The position numbers and the translations under genes are program-made. The notes below the pieces were generated by a model. That model had not been told where the DNA came from. It searched no databases and saw only the letters and a program-made list of their open reading frames with translations. 7,384 nt of DNA from Verrucomicrobiales bacterium (GTDB lineage: Bacteria > Verrucomicrobiota > Verrucomicrobiia > Verrucomicrobiales > Akkermansiaceae): contig DMYM01000508.1 of the NCBI GenBank assembly GCA_003483645.1, positions 1-7,384 on the forward strand, written 5' to 3'. Below are positions 1-6,236 of this stretch, in pieces (positions within the stretch are counted from its first letter, which is position 1; the number at the start of each line of letters is the position of its first letter).

Positions 1-499
1 CGGGGGCAGCCAAGGTGCGCGGGGCCTGAACACCCTGGTGGCCGAGGCGGCGGAGATCCTTGGAGAGGGGGTGCAGTGGTTGCAGGTGGCGGGCCGGAAA
101 GACGAGCAGCGGGTGAAGGAGTTGGTAGCGGGGAGGAGCGGCCATGTGGTCCGTGGTTTCTGCGATGACATGCCAGCGGCCTACGCCGCCAGTGACCTTG
201 TGATCAGCCGGGCGGGAGGTGCCAGCCTCACGGAGCTGGCTTTCCTCGGACTGCCTTCAATTCTGGTGCCCTATCCCCACGCCGCTGACGATCATCAGAC
301 CCACAATGCACGGTGTTTCGAGCAGGCGGGGGCGGCTCTCCTGGCGCCGGAGTGCGAATTGGAGGGGCCGAAACTGGCGCAGTTGATCGGGGGATTGCTG
401 GAGTCTCCGGAAAAGCTGGGTGCTATGGAGCTGGCTGCGCGGGAACTGTCCGTTGATGACGCAGCGGGACGGATCTGTGATATCCTTCTGCCCGGGTAA
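1..499 (+). CDS. murG: MurG, UDP-GlcNAc:undecaprenyl-PP-MurNAc-pentapeptide GlcNAc transferase (5' end missing)
   Basis: MurG adds GlcNAc from UDP-GlcNAc to lipid I, giving lipid II, on the cytoplasmic face of the inner membrane. The gene enters from the left edge. The frame is open from base 2, where the first codons read GGSQGA, the glycine-rich motif opening the C-terminal GT-B domain. At 206-310 is the UDP-GlcNAc-binding segment: SRAGG, then TEL, GLPSILVPYP, and DHQTHNA, which carries the conserved Gln and Asn. About 165 residues are visible, roughly the C-terminal half of a normal ~360-residue MurG, ending at TAA (497-499). The GTG at 38 is internal and not the real start. A 73-bp gap separates it from murC-murB, the usual dcw order. 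The identification is firm; only the N-terminal acceptor-binding domain is out of view. Confidence 0.96.
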   Translation, partial: GGSQGARGLNTLVAEAAEILGEGVQWLQVAGRKDEQRVKELVAGRSGHVVRGFCDDMPAAYAASDLVISRAGGASLTELAFLGLPSILVPYPHAADDHQTHNARCFEQAGAALLAPECELEGPKLAQLIGGLLESPEKLGAMELAARELSVDDAAGRICDILLPG

Positions 500-572
500 G
501 TAGCCGAAAGCGATCAGATCTATTGGGGCTTTCCGCTCAACCAATTCCCGATCACCATCCCAGTCGCACATC

Positions 573-2873
573 ATGATTGATGAGATCAGTCAGCGTCTTC
601 TCGATCGAACCCGTCCGATGCGGATTCATCTGCTGGGGGTGGCGGGATCGGGTATGAGCGGTCTGGCGACCCTCCTCCTTGAAATGGGGCACAGGGTGAG
701 CGGGTCGGACCGGGTGACCAGCCGCGAGACCGAGCGCCTGCAGTTGCTGAGCCTGGCGTTTTCCTCTCCCCACTCTGCGGAGGCGGTTTCCGATGCGGAG
801 GTGGTTGTTTATTCCTCGGCAATCAAGCCTGATAACGTGGCTTTGGTGGCGGCGGACCGGGAGGGAATCCCGTCTGTCCGTCGGGCCGAGTGCCTTGCGG
901 CCATCCTGCATACCCGGAAGGGCGTGGTGGTTTCCGGCACGCACGGCAAGACCACCAGCTCGGCCATGTGCGCGCACGTGCTGAAGAAGAGCGGAAGGGC
1001 CATATCGCACTACGTGGGGGCGGAAATTCCCGTTTTGGGGGCAAATGCCCACTGGGACGAAGAGAGCGATTACCTCGTGGCGGAAGGAGATGAGAGCGAC
1101 GGCACCCTGGCTCTCTACCGGCCTTCGCATGCCATCGTGCTCAACATCGAGGCGGAGCATCTGGACTTCTACAACAGTCTCGAGGAAATTGTGGAAGTCT
1201 TCCGGACCCTGCTGGAGCAGACCTCGGAGAAGATCATCTACTGTGCGGAGGACGTTACTGCACGAGAACTCTGCAGCGGGTGTGAGGGGGCTCTTTCGTA
1301 TGGATGGGATGATGCTGACTTTACGGCCTCCGATGTGACCGAGGGACGTGGGGTGATCTCCTTCACGGTGTGGCGGCGGAGCGAGAAATTGGGGCGGGTG
1401 GAACTCGGCATTCTGGGGCGGCACAACGTTCTCAATGCGCTGGCGGCGATTGCGCTGGCTGACGACCTGGGGGTGGATTTCAGCCTGGTGGCGCGTTCCC
1501 TGGCCTCCTTTGCGGGAGCAAAGCGTCGCTTTGAGTCTGTCTACCTCTCCTCGCGCTTTCGCATCATCGACGACTACGGGCATCATCCGACCGAGATCGA
1601 AGCGACCCTGCAGACGGCGCGTTCACTGAAGCCGGAACGTATCGTCGCGCTCTTCCAACCGCACCGGTATTCCCGGACGCAGCGTCTGGCGGAGGAGTTT
1701 GGCGTGGTGCTGCAGGAGGCGGATATCGTTTTTGTGACGGACGTCTATCCGGCCAGCGAGGCACCTATCGAAGGTGTGAGCGGCAGGACGATCGTGGAGG
1801 CGGTGGAGCGCCATGGGAACACCAGGTGTGTATACCACCAGGACCTTACGACCGCCCATCACGTGGTCGGTAATTTACTGCAACCGGGAGATCTCCTCAT
1901 CACCCTGGGGGCAGGCAATGTGCATGAAGCGGGAAGGAAGATTGCGGATGATCTGGTCCTGTTGGAGGCGTTACGGAGTGAGTTTGGCGAGGGAGAGCTG
2001 GAGGCCCGGCTCTACGAGGCGATGCGGCGGCACACCACCATGCTGGTAGGAGGGCCAGCTCAGTTCTGGGTGGAGCCACGGACTTTTCCGGCTTTCGGGC
2101 GGGCAGTTGTTTTTTTCAAGGAACGGGGTGTCCCGGTGCGCGTGATGGGACGGGGTTCAAACCTGCTGGTCCGTGACGGGGGCATTCGCGGGGCCGTTAT
2201 TCATCCGGCCAAGGGCGAGTTTGGCGAAGTAACGGTGGAGGCTGAACTGCTTACCGCCGGGGCGGGAGCGCGCTTAAAGAAGGTGGCCAGTGTGGCGGAA
2301 GCTGCGGGACTGGGAGGTTTTGCCTGGATGGAAGGTATTCCCGGCAATGTGGGTGGAGGTCTGCGTATGAACGCCGGGGCAATGGGATTGGAGACCTTTG
2401 ACCAGGTGGTGAGCGTGATGTTCCTCGACGAGGACGGCGAGATCCGTACCCGTTCGCGTGCTGAGATCGAGGCCTTCTACCGCAATGTTCCCAAACTCCA
2501 CCGCAACTATGCTTTGCAGGTGATCTTTCGCGGTACACCGGCCGGGATGGAGGAGATCCGCGAGGAGATGTTGGAATCCAGAAATCACCGCCGCAGCACC
2601 CAGCCGGTGGCAGCCAGTGCGGGTTGCATCTTCAAGAATCCCGATAGTATCGGGGCCGGACAACTCATCGACGAACTGGGATTGAAGGGCAAGAGGGTCG
2701 GAAAGGCCGAGGTCTCTGCCGAGCATGGGAACTTTATCGTAAACCGGGGGAAGGCTGAAGCGAGCGATGTGCTCCGGCTCATTGATGAACTGAAGGCGGA
2801 AGTGAAGGAGAAGCGGGGGATCGACCTGGAAACGGAAGTTCAGATCCTGGGGGAGGACCAGGTGAGCTTCTGA
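573..2873 (+). CDS. murC-murB: MurC-MurB fusion: UDP-MurNAc--L-alanine ligase / UDP-N-acetylenolpyruvoylglucosamine reductase
   Basis: One 766-residue frame joins two consecutive cytoplasmic steps: MurB reduces UDP-GlcNAc-enolpyruvate to UDP-MurNAc (FAD, NADPH), and MurC then ligates L-Ala using ATP. Residues ~16-468 are MurC: nucleotide-fold start HLLGVAGSGMSG, P-loop GTHGKTT (122-128), EGDESDG (171-177), NIEAEHLDFY (191-200), GRHNVLNA (282-289), DDYGHHPTE (333-341), FQPHRYSRT (361-369), DVYPASEAP (390-398). Residues ~470-766 are MurB: VGGPAQF (492-498), FAD-site GRGSNLLV (526-533), IPGNVGGG (589-596), NAGAMG (600-605), YR (Arg637), AGCIFKNP (683-690), LETEV (752-756). The E. coli Tyr190 loop region is absent, so it is type II MurB. 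Cys685 replaces catalytic Ser229; Arg637 and Glu755 match Arg159 and Glu325. ATG 573 is chosen because TAG at 501 closes the frame upstream and no other ATG, GTG or TTG lies between; no Shine-Dalgarno is seen. ATG 621 is an alternative. Confidence 0.96.
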   Translation: MIDEISQRLLDRTRPMRIHLLGVAGSGMSGLATLLLEMGHRVSGSDRVTSRETERLQLLSLAFSSPHSAEAVSDAEVVVYSSAIKPDNVALVAADREGIPSVRRAECLAAILHTRKGVVVSGTHGKTTSSAMCAHVLKKSGRAISHYVGAEIPVLGANAHWDEESDYLVAEGDESDGTLALYRPSHAIVLNIEAEHLDFYNSLEEIVEVFRTLLEQTSEKIIYCAEDVTARELCSGCEGALSYGWDDADFTASDVTEGRGVISFTVWRRSEKLGRVELGILGRHNVLNALAAIALADDLGVDFSLVARSLASFAGAKRRFESVYLSSRFRIIDDYGHHPTEIEATLQTARSLKPERIVALFQPHRYSRTQRLAEEFGVVLQEADIVFVTDVYPASEAPIEGVSGRTIVEAVERHGNTRCVYHQDLTTAHHVVGNLLQPGDLLITLGAGNVHEAGRKIADDLVLLEALRSEFGEGELEARLYEAMRRHTTMLVGGPAQFWVEPRTFPAFGRAVVFFKERGVPVRVMGRGSNLLVRDGGIRGAVIHPAKGEFGEVTVEAELLTAGAGARLKKVASVAEAAGLGGFAWMEGIPGNVGGGLRMNAGAMGLETFDQVVSVMFLDEDGEIRTRSRAEIEAFYRNVPKLHRNYALQVIFRGTPAGMEEIREEMLESRNHRRSTQPVAASAGCIFKNPDSIGAGQLIDELGLKGKRVGKAEVSAEHGNFIVNRGKAEASDVLRLIDELKAEVKEKRGIDLETEVQILGEDQVSF

Positions 2874-2891
2874 AGGCTCCCCGGAGGTCGC

Positions 2892-2906
2892 ATGATCGGG
2901 TGTTGA
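2892..2906 (+). CDS. Possible four-codon leader mini-ORF (MIGC)
   Basis: This is a tiny frame, ATG ATC GGG TGT TGA, 18 bp after the murC-murB stop. It is preceded at 2883-2887 by GGAGG, one of the strongest Shine-Dalgarno matches ahead of any start in the window, although the spacing (4 nt) is short. It is followed at once by three potential hairpins before ddl. The only argument for it is its position and ribosome site. It may equally be chance, and no product function is implied. Confidence 0.2.
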   Translation: MIGC

Positions 2907-2925
2907 CCTGCCCGGCCGGTAGGTT
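2905..2925 (+). promoter_or_regulatory. Hairpin A in the murCB-ddl gap
   Basis: GACCTGCC (2905-2912) can pair with GGTAGGTT (2918-2925) in RNA: eight pairs, two of them G-U, around a CGGCC loop. It begins inside the stop codon of the mini-ORF at 2892-2906. No T tract follows directly (CCCGGGTTTATT), so it is not a good intrinsic terminator. Its role is unknown. Confidence 0.35.
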
Positions 2926-2940
2926 CCCGGGTTTATTGAG

Positions 2941-2957
2941 CGATATCATCGATATCG
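2941..2957. repeat. Perfect inverted repeat, operator-like or small hairpin
   Basis: CGATATC and GATATCG are exact reverse complements separated by ATC, a 17-bp near-palindrome. Each arm contains the self-complementary GATATC. In DNA it could bind a dimeric regulator; in RNA it gives a 7-bp stem with a tight 3-nt loop. No other copy was noticed in the window. Confidence 0.4.
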
Positions 2958-2958
2958 G

Positions 2959-2984
2959 CCTGCATCCACCTCCGAGGATGCAGG
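2959..2984 (+). promoter_or_regulatory. Hairpin C, 9-bp perfect stem upstream of ddl
   Basis: CCTGCATCC (2959-2967) pairs perfectly with GGATGCAGG (2976-2984) around the 8-nt loop ACCTCCGA. It is the best stem-loop I found in the window. There is no T run downstream (GTGATTGAGT), so it does not look like a rho-independent terminator. Seven loop bases (2968-2974, ACCTCCG) are the exact reverse complement of 2882-2888 (CGGAGGT), which would allow a loop-to-leader pairing. Confidence 0.45.
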
Positions 2985-3023
2985 GTGATTGAGTGCCGCT
3001 TCATCGTGAGAATCCCAAAGCAC

Positions 3024-3052
3024 TCGACCGTGTGGGCCGGGTCTTTTATGAT
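3024..3052 (+). promoter_or_regulatory. Candidate sigma70-type promoter for ddl (and ftsQAZ)
   Basis: TCGACC (3024-3029; 4 of 6 to TTGACA), a 17-bp spacer, then TATGAT (3047-3052; 5 of 6 to TATAAT). A start about 7 nt further on would fall near 3059, only about five bases before the ddl ATG at 3064, so the message would be almost leaderless. That agrees with the lack of a Shine-Dalgarno before ddl. This is a motif match only, in a non-model phylum. Confidence 0.3.
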
Positions 3053-3063
3053 GTTGCCGTGCC

Positions 3064-4002
3064 ATGGATGAGTCGGTGTTGATTGCAGTGTTGATGGGGG
3101 GACCGGGATCGGAGCGGGAGGTATCGCTGAGCTCAGGGCAGGCCGTGCTGGAAGCCCTGCGGGGAGAGGATCTCACGGCGGTGGGAGTGGATGTGATTGA
3201 TACCGCACCTGTGCTGCCGGAAGCTACCGGTCTGGCCTTCAATGTCATTCATGGAACCTTCGGGGAAGACGGCGCCCTGCAAACCTACCTGGAAGATCTG
3301 GGGGTGCCCTACACGGGAGCGGGGCGGGTGAGCAGTGAACTGGCCTTTGACAAGGTGGCGAGCAAGGCGCGCTTTGTGGAGGAGGGGATTCCGACTCCCG
3401 CCTCCGAGATCGTAGATGTCTCGGGTGGGGTGGTGCTCCCGCTAATGGAGCTTCCCTGCGTGGTGAAACCGCCGCGGGAGGGATCCAGTGTGGGGGTTCA
3501 CATCGTGCACACGCCGGAAGAGGCGCGGATAGCCATGGAGGATGCGGCGCGGTTTGGCAACGAGGTCCTGGTCGAACAATTCGTGGAGGGGAAGGAACTG
3601 ACGGTTGGAATCGTGGGGGAGGAGGTCTTTCCGATCGTGCATATCGTTCCGCGGGAGGGCTTCTATGACATGAGCAACAAATACCCCTGGATGAGCGAAG
3701 AAGGGGGAACTGACTACTATTGCCCGGCTGATTTAGACGCAAAAACCACCAAAATCGTGCAGAATGCGGCCATGGCAACCCACCGGGCGCTTGGAATTGA
3801 GGTTTACTCCCGGGTCGATATCCTGCTAGATTCCTTAAGTAATCCTTACATTTTGGAAGCTAATACTATTCCCGGAATGACGGCGAGCAGCCTTCTGCCG
3901 AAGGGTGCCGCGGCGGCCGAGCCAGGTTATGGCTTTGGAGCGCTTTGCCGTCGGATCGGAGAGCTTTCGCTATCCCTTCGTAGAACCGATGCCCCGTCGT
4001 AA
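3064..4002 (+). CDS. ddl: D-alanine--D-alanine ligase
   Basis: Ddl joins two D-Ala molecules with ATP in the cytoplasm, supplying the dipeptide that MurF adds to the UDP-MurNAc-tripeptide. The 312-residue protein has the usual Ddl length and ATP-grasp layout. Visible are GSEREVSLSSG (15-25, Glu17 binding the first D-Ala), the family signature HGTFGEDG (63-70), Lys97, KPPREGSSVGV (135-145, ATP loop), FYDMSNKY (200-207), SRVDI (249-253), and LEANTIPGMTASSL (264-277) with the metal ligands Glu265 and Asn267. The Lys206-Tyr207 pair matches the E. coli pair that favours D-Ala over D-lactate, so a normal D-Ala-D-Ala product is expected. ATG 3064 is the first in-frame ATG after TGA (3049-3051); no Shine-Dalgarno precedes it. 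Codon use turns AT-richer at about 3830-3880. The end overlaps ftsQ by 14 bp. Confidence 0.96.
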   Translation: MDESVLIAVLMGGPGSEREVSLSSGQAVLEALRGEDLTAVGVDVIDTAPVLPEATGLAFNVIHGTFGEDGALQTYLEDLGVPYTGAGRVSSELAFDKVASKARFVEEGIPTPASEIVDVSGGVVLPLMELPCVVKPPREGSSVGVHIVHTPEEARIAMEDAARFGNEVLVEQFVEGKELTVGIVGEEVFPIVHIVPREGFYDMSNKYPWMSEEGGTDYYCPADLDAKTTKIVQNAAMATHRALGIEVYSRVDILLDSLSNPYILEANTIPGMTASSLLPKGAAAAEPGYGFGALCRRIGELSLSLRRTDAPS

Positions 4003-4936
4003 GACCTCTCGAGTCAATCGTCCCAGTCCCGAGCGCCGACTGCACTTGAAGGTCAGTTCGCCGCGTATCGTGTGCTTCAGCTGCCTGCGTCATCTCAGGC
4101 GTTCGTGCAAGTTACTGCTGGCAGGAGCACTGCTGGCAGGAGTGGGTTGGGGCGTCCAGGAGAGCCTGCGCGAGTTTTTCATCGAGAACAGCGAGTTCCG
4201 GCTCCGGCAGGTGGATCTGGAGAGCAACGGGGAAATGACTGCAGAGCACTTCAGCGAGTTGACCGAGCTCGATCCCGATTCCAGCATCTTTGGGCTCAAG
4301 TTGCGGAAACTGAAGGGGCAACTTCTGGAACGCCCCGGCATCGAGAGGGTGGAACTGGACCGACGTCTTCCCGGGACATTGCGGGTGAGGGTGGAGGAGC
4401 GAAAGCCTATTGCGTGGTTGGAATGCCGTCCGTTGGGAATTATCGGCAGAAACCCTGTGGCGGGAATCCTCCTCGACAAAAGCGGGATCTGCTTCCCCTG
4501 TGATGCTTGGTGGGAAGAGAAGGCCCGTCTTCTTCCCGTCCTGCTGGTGAGCCAGGTGGAAGAGGGTGACATCACGATCGGGAAGGAAATTCGCCATCAC
4601 CAGGCGCGACGGGGGCTGGAACTGATCAGGCTTTCACAGGAGAAATTGGCCGGGGAGGGATGGTCGCTGCCGGTGGTTGCGGTGCGGAATGACTACTCCC
4701 TGGAAGCGGTCACCAACACAGGTGTGCTGGCCACCTTCGGGATGTATGATCACAAGGAGCAGCTCGAAAATCTCATCACCCTGCTTCGCGTTACCGCAAA
4801 GGAGGGGGAATCGATGGCAATGGTGAACCTGATTCCCAAGCGTAATATTCCGGTGGTGGCCAGCGAGTCGGGAGCGCCTGTGCCGCAGCCGCGGAGTCGC
4901 CTGCAGCGGGACATTCAGTCCCTCCTCCGGCAGTAA
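3989..4936 (+). CDS. ftsQ: FtsQ/DivIB-type division protein with POTRA domain
   Basis: FtsQ is a bitopic membrane protein that joins FtsB/FtsL and links early and late parts of the divisome. From ATG 3989 it has 315 residues: a basic cytoplasmic tail (~1-41; many Arg and Lys, three Cys), one membrane segment (LLLAGALLAGVGWGV, 42-56), a POTRA domain (~70-144, from FRLRQVDL to VEERKPIAWL), then a periplasmic beta domain and a tail rich in Gln and Arg. The sequence is weakly conserved, as is normal for FtsQ; topology, POTRA and the position between ddl and ftsA make the call. The frame extends upstream to ATG 3929 and GTG 3905, deep inside ddl. I prefer 3989 because it gives a normal tail length and a short 14-bp overlap, which suggests translational coupling. 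No start has a clear Shine-Dalgarno. A 15-bp duplication lies in the membrane segment. Confidence 0.88.
   Translation: MPRRKTSRVNRPSPERRLHLKVSSPRIVCFSCLRHLRRSCKLLLAGALLAGVGWGVQESLREFFIENSEFRLRQVDLESNGEMTAEHFSELTELDPDSSIFGLKLRKLKGQLLERPGIERVELDRRLPGTLRVRVEERKPIAWLECRPLGIIGRNPVAGILLDKSGICFPCDAWWEEKARLLPVLLVSQVEEGDITIGKEIRHHQARRGLELIRLSQEKLAGEGWSLPVVAVRNDYSLEAVTNTGVLATFGMYDHKEQLENLITLLRVTAKEGESMAMVNLIPKRNIPVVASESGAPVPQPRSRLQRDIQSLLRQ
4114..4142 (+). repeat. 15-bp tandem duplication within the ftsQ membrane segment
   Basis: ACTGCTGGCAGGAG occurs at 4114-4127 and again at 4129-4142, exactly 15 bp apart, so the unit is five codons and keeps frame. It encodes LLAGA followed by LLAGV in the single FtsQ membrane helix. 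The identity of the third codon positions suggests a recent slippage duplication rather than shared amino-acid preference. Confidence 0.85.
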
Positions 4937-4976
4937 AAAGAAATGTTCATCGAGGACACTTGGGATTAGGACTGAC

Positions 4977-4985
4977 AGGGAAGGA
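4977..4985 (+). promoter_or_regulatory. Ribosome binding site of ftsA
   Basis: AGGGAAGGA is a purine-rich Shine-Dalgarno-like run. AGGG ends 7 nt, and AAGGA 2 nt, before the ATG at 4988. It supports that start and is the only clear ribosome site ahead of a full-length gene in this window. Confidence 0.7.
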
Positions 4986-4987
4986 AA

Positions 4988-6205
4988 ATGTCTAAATCTC
5001 GCATTCATGTCGGCCTTGAGATCGGAACCACCAAGACGGTGATGGTGGTGGCGGAGGTGAAACCCGATGGATCAGTCAAGATTCTCGGACTGGGAGAGAC
5101 CCGCTCGGCGGGCGTCCGCAAGGGAGAAATCGCCGACTACCCACAGGTGCGTGCCTGTGTGAAGGCGGCTCTCCTTGAAGCGGAGGACATCAGTGATGTC
5201 GATATCAGCAGTGTGTTCCTGGCAGTCACCGGTCCCCACATCAAGGGCGCAAACAACCGCGGAACTTACCGACTGCCGGAAGGAGAGCCGGAGATCCATC
5301 CCCGCCATGTTGAGGAGGTGAAGGAGATCGCGAGCGATATCGCCATCCCGAGTGAGCATGTGTACCTCCATAGCCTGATCCGCCATTATATCGTGGACGG
5401 GCAGCCCCACGCCACCATGCCGGTGGGCTTGCTGGGCAAGACTCTCGATGCCGAGTTTCATATCGTCCACGGGGTTCGCACCCGCGTCCAGAACAGCATC
5501 AAGTGCGCGCGGGAAATCCCTCTCGACGTGGATGATGTGGTCTTTGCTCCCATTGCCTCGGCCCAGATTGCCCTTGACCGGAAGCGCAAGGAGGCGGGGG
5601 CCCTGGTGGTGGATATCGGGGGAGGAACCACCGACTACGTGCTCTATGTCGACGGCGCGATCCTTGCCTCGGGTTGCATTCCGGTGGGAGGTGACCACGT
5701 CACCAACGATATTCACCTAGTTACTCACATTCCTCTTTCGAAGGCTGAGCAGGTCAAGAAGACCGAGGGAGACGCCTCGGGGGACCCTGCGAAGTCCGAG
5801 GGAGTGGTCAGGATTCCTGATGAAGGCGGGTTCCCGGAGGTGGAAATCAAGAGGCAAATTCTCAATGATGTGATCCGCATGCGCCTCCAGGAAACGTTGG
5901 AACTGGTAAAGGAACGCCTGCCGGAGGGTGGCCTGACCCGGGTGGGCACTGGGGTGTTCCTGACTGGAGGGTCCAGCCTGATGCAGGGCTTCGGTGAGCT
6001 GGCCTGCGATGTGTTCGATCTGCCGGTCTACCGACCGGAGAGTCCGGACGTCAGCGGGGTGCACGCGTATTTTAAGGATCCGCAATACTCAACAGCTCTT
6101 GGATTAATTCGCTACGCGCAAATCCTGGAGGAAGAGCGCTCACATTCCCCCGGTCTGGGGAAGGTGAGCGGTTTTTTGCGTTCGCTCTGGCCATTTGGCG
6201 GCTGA
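4988..6205 (+). CDS. ftsA: Cell division protein FtsA (actin-like FtsZ membrane anchor)
   Basis: FtsA is an actin-fold ATPase that polymerises, binds the FtsZ C-terminal peptide, anchors the Z ring and recruits later division proteins. The 405-residue product is close to the E. coli length. It shows the phosphate-1 motif (LEIGTTKT, 10-17), the FtsA-specific 1C domain (about residues 80-160, with GPHIKGANNRG), the phosphate-2 motif DIGGGTTD (209-216), GCIPVGGDHVTNDI just after it, and the adenosine motif LTGGSSLMQG (325-334). The C-terminus, KVSGFLRSLWPFGG (392-405), follows a flexible Ser/Gly/Pro stretch and fits the amphipathic membrane-targeting helix, with Phe, Leu and Trp on one face. ATG 4988 is set by the ribosome site just upstream. 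It lies 51 bp after ftsQ and 31 bp before ftsZ, so co-expression with both is likely. Confidence 0.96.
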   Translation: MSKSRIHVGLEIGTTKTVMVVAEVKPDGSVKILGLGETRSAGVRKGEIADYPQVRACVKAALLEAEDISDVDISSVFLAVTGPHIKGANNRGTYRLPEGEPEIHPRHVEEVKEIASDIAIPSEHVYLHSLIRHYIVDGQPHATMPVGLLGKTLDAEFHIVHGVRTRVQNSIKCAREIPLDVDDVVFAPIASAQIALDRKRKEAGALVVDIGGGTTDYVLYVDGAILASGCIPVGGDHVTNDIHLVTHIPLSKAEQVKKTEGDASGDPAKSEGVVRIPDEGGFPEVEIKRQILNDVIRMRLQETLELVKERLPEGGLTRVGTGVFLTGGSSLMQGFGELACDVFDLPVYRPESPDVSGVHAYFKDPQYSTALGLIRYAQILEEERSHSPGLGKVSGFLRSLWPFGG

Positions 6206-6236
6206 GTCCTCTTACTTGGTCTACAGTAGTCCCGTC

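Noticed and set aside
506..533. GAAAGC / GCTTTC inverted repeat in the murG-murC gap as a terminator
   Set aside because: It has only six pairs around a 16-nt loop and no following T tract. The downstream gene continues the pathway, so termination is not expected.
552..1586. A 344-codon open frame on the - strand opposite murC
   Set aside because: It lies wholly antisense to well-recognised MurC motifs, has no recognisable domain, and is rich in Arg, His, Pro and Gln as expected for a shadow frame in GC-rich DNA.
2110..2116. Run of seven T in the MurB part of the fusion as a slippage or phase-variation site
   Set aside because: The run encodes ordinary Val-Phe-Phe in frame. One short homopolymer with no alternative product is not evidence of programmed slippage.
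2903..2937. TTGACC at 2903-2908 as a -35 box for ddl
   Set aside because: The matching -10 position (17-bp spacing) is CCCGGG. The nearest AT-rich hexamer gives a spacer of 22-23 bp, which is too long.
5072..5716. A 214-codon open frame on the - strand opposite ftsA, and similar frames at 3245-3778 and 6482-6973
   Set aside because: Each is antisense to conserved coding sequence, shows shadow-type composition and has no convincing start signal or family motif.
6161..6190. GAGCG...TTTTTT...CGCTC at the end of ftsA as a terminator
   Set aside because: The T run is in the loop rather than after the stem, the stem is five pairs, and it lies inside the ftsA coding region.
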